6,305 nt of DNA from Planctomycetota bacterium. GTDB taxonomy: Bacteria > Planctomycetota > DG-23 > SLPQ01. Made by a program: the position numbers and the translations under genes. Location: assembly GCA_021160625.1 (NCBI GenBank), contig JAGHCE010000054.1, positions 1-6,305 of the forward strand. Direction: 5' to 3'. Below the pieces are notes generated by a model that was not told the DNA's origin, did not search any database, and was given only the letters and a program-made list of their open reading frames with translations. Within the stretch, counting starts at the first letter, position 1. Each line of letters starts with the position of its first letter. Positions 5,812-6,305 of the stretch are shown in pieces.

Positions 5812-5839
5812 AGTATAAGCCGTCCCCGTGCCACGTCAA
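5812..5839 (-). promoter_or_regulatory. Strong sigma70-type promoter for tRNA-Ala and probably the nfeD operon
   Basis: TTGACG (5839-5834) and TATACT (5817-5812) each match consensus at five of six bases and are 16 bases apart on the minus strand. Initiation near 5805 leaves a tRNA leader of about 32 bases for RNase P removal. This is the best promoter match in the window. Confidence 0.6.
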
Positions 5840-5882
5840 GCGATTTTTCCGCGCCCGGCTTGCCCGGATTCAAGGAGTATCG

Positions 5883-5914
5883 GTACTTTCCGCTTTCCGC
5901 ACGCGCACGGGAAT
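5883..5914. repeat. Palindromic GTACTTTCCG...GGGAAT repeat, copy 1
   Basis: This is the first of two related copies in the gap behind the MttB-family gene. It shares GTACTTTCCG, CACG and CGGGAAT with the copy at 5951. It differs by an internal tandem duplication of the 7-mer CTTTCCG (5886-5892, 5893-5899). The outer TTTCCG and CGGGAA arms are complementary, so each copy can form a hairpin. It is REP-like in size and placement. Confidence 0.4.
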
Positions 5915-5925
5915 TTCCTACAGAC

Positions 5926-5945
5926 GACAGATAAGAATGCCTGTC
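5926..5945. repeat. Short GACAG/CTGTC inverted repeat between the two palindromes
   Basis: GACAG (5926-5930) and CTGTC (5941-5945) are complementary across a ten-base centre containing GAATGC, and CCAC follows. The layout recalls short GACAGG-x-CCTGTCCCAC hairpin elements I associate with planctomycete-type intergenic regions, here with a degenerate left arm. The stem is only five bases, so on its own it is weak evidence. Confidence 0.3.
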
Positions 5946-5950
5946 CCACC

Positions 5951-5976
5951 GTACTTTCCGCACGAGTGCGGGAATC
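5951..5976. repeat. Palindromic GTACTTTCCG...GGGAAT repeat, copy 2
   Basis: CCGCAC (5958-5963) pairs with GTGCGG (5966-5971) around GA. The outer TT and AA extend the stem with one bulged G. Over 27 aligned bases (5893-5919 against 5954-5980) it matches copy 1 at about 22 positions. It ends 14 bases beyond the MttB-family stop, so on the minus strand it could also serve as that gene's transcript-end hairpin, although no T-run follows. Confidence 0.4.
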
Positions 5977-5990
5977 CCTGCGACTTCGGG

Positions 5991-6305
5991 TCAGGCCAGG
6001 TCTTTCTCGGCGATTGCGAGTATCCGGTCGAGGGCCTTCCGGACGTCCCCGTCGGGGCGGTAAGTGTTGGCCTCGATTCTTTCCTCGGCGGTCGCGGCCG
6101 CCTTTTCGATGAGGCCGGCGGCACCCTGGGCCGTCCACTGGTTGAAACCTTCGTGCGTGAAGAGGCCGGGGTCCCAGATCTCCTCGCGGAAGCGCATCGT
6201 GCTGGGGTGCATAAGGAAAGTGCCGTCGCGGCGGCCTTCGCTTACGATATCACCCGTCGGGGTATCCTCCCACCCCAAGCCCCTGCCGATGCGCCATGCG
6301 TAATC
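5991..6305 (-). CDS. MttB-family (trimethylamine-type) corrinoid methyltransferase, C-terminal part
   Basis: The frame is open from the right edge to TGA at 5991, giving the last 104 residues of a larger protein. The stretch GRRDGTFLMHPSTMRFREE followed by W-P-LF, then a Trp and a helix of the IEKAAATAEERIEA type, resembles the C-terminus of the COG5598 MttB family. The closing DVRKALDRILAIAEKDL helix fits the family's usual end. These TIM-barrel enzymes move a methyl group from a quaternary or tertiary amine to a corrinoid protein. The active-site region, including the pyrrolysine position of true MttB, lies outside the window. Substrate and pyrrolysine status therefore cannot be read; most bacterial members lack pyrrolysine and use compounds such as glycine betaine. 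The fragment starts no later than the edge, and TTG 6278 is not a real start because the frame continues upstream. It is separated by a repeat-bearing gap from tRNA-Ala. Confidence 0.75.
   Translation of the reverse strand, partial: DYAWRIGRGLGWEDTPTGDIVSEGRRDGTFLMHPSTMRFREEIWDPGLFTHEGFNQWTAQGAAGLIEKAAATAEERIEANTYRPDGDVRKALDRILAIAEKDLA

Noticed and set aside
5774..5990. CRISPR-like array in the repeat-bearing gap
   Set aside because: There are only two imperfect palindromic copies of unequal length, with no regular spacers and no cas genes in view.

Overview
The window is about 60% G+C, Gram-negative in character, and almost entirely coded on the minus strand. I favour a planctomycete-like (PVC-group or neighbouring) bacterium. 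The reasons are a PEGA lipoprotein of a type I associate with those genomes, a FloA/NfeD operon ending in an uncharacterised gene with an LGVPLALR-type C-terminal tail, an MttB-family methyltransferase, tRNAs with encoded CCA, and small palindromic repeats between genes. The assignment is an inference from gene content and is tentative.

Layout, reading the minus strand from the right edge. The C-terminal 104 residues of an MttB-family corrinoid methyltransferase end at 5991. A 217-base gap (5774-5990) holds REP-like palindromes and a good sigma70-type promoter. Then come tRNA-Ala(GGC), a long NfeD with a ClpP-like protease domain, a short NfeD, the flotillin FloA, and an unknown single-pass protein with a Pro/Arg-rich middle. 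tRNA-Leu(CAA) follows, with its own promoter overlapping the stop codon of the unknown gene. Last are a YfcE/MJ0936-type metallophosphoesterase with its own promoter and a PEGA-domain lipoprotein. At the far left, on the plus strand, an open acidic stretch ending at 125 looks like the C-terminus of a convergent gene.

The core is the membrane-microdomain module (long NfeD, short NfeD, FloA, unknown protein). In the family, FloA forms flotillin assemblies in the inner membrane. NfeD proteins accompany flotillins or stomatins, and the long class carries a Ser/Lys protease domain outside the cytoplasm. The fourth gene lies 59 bases behind floA with a strong ribosome binding site and is the least understood member. 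Candidate promoters precede tRNA-Ala, the short nfeD and floA, so the module may be read as a long transcript with internal starts.

The phosphoesterase and lipoprotein form a second small unit, 55 bases apart. No gene-free stretch exceeds 300 bases. I saw no CRISPR array, insertion sequence, integrase or origin. The region looks like ordinary chromosomal housekeeping and envelope genes. The main unknowns are the fourth gene of the floA module and the repeat cluster.
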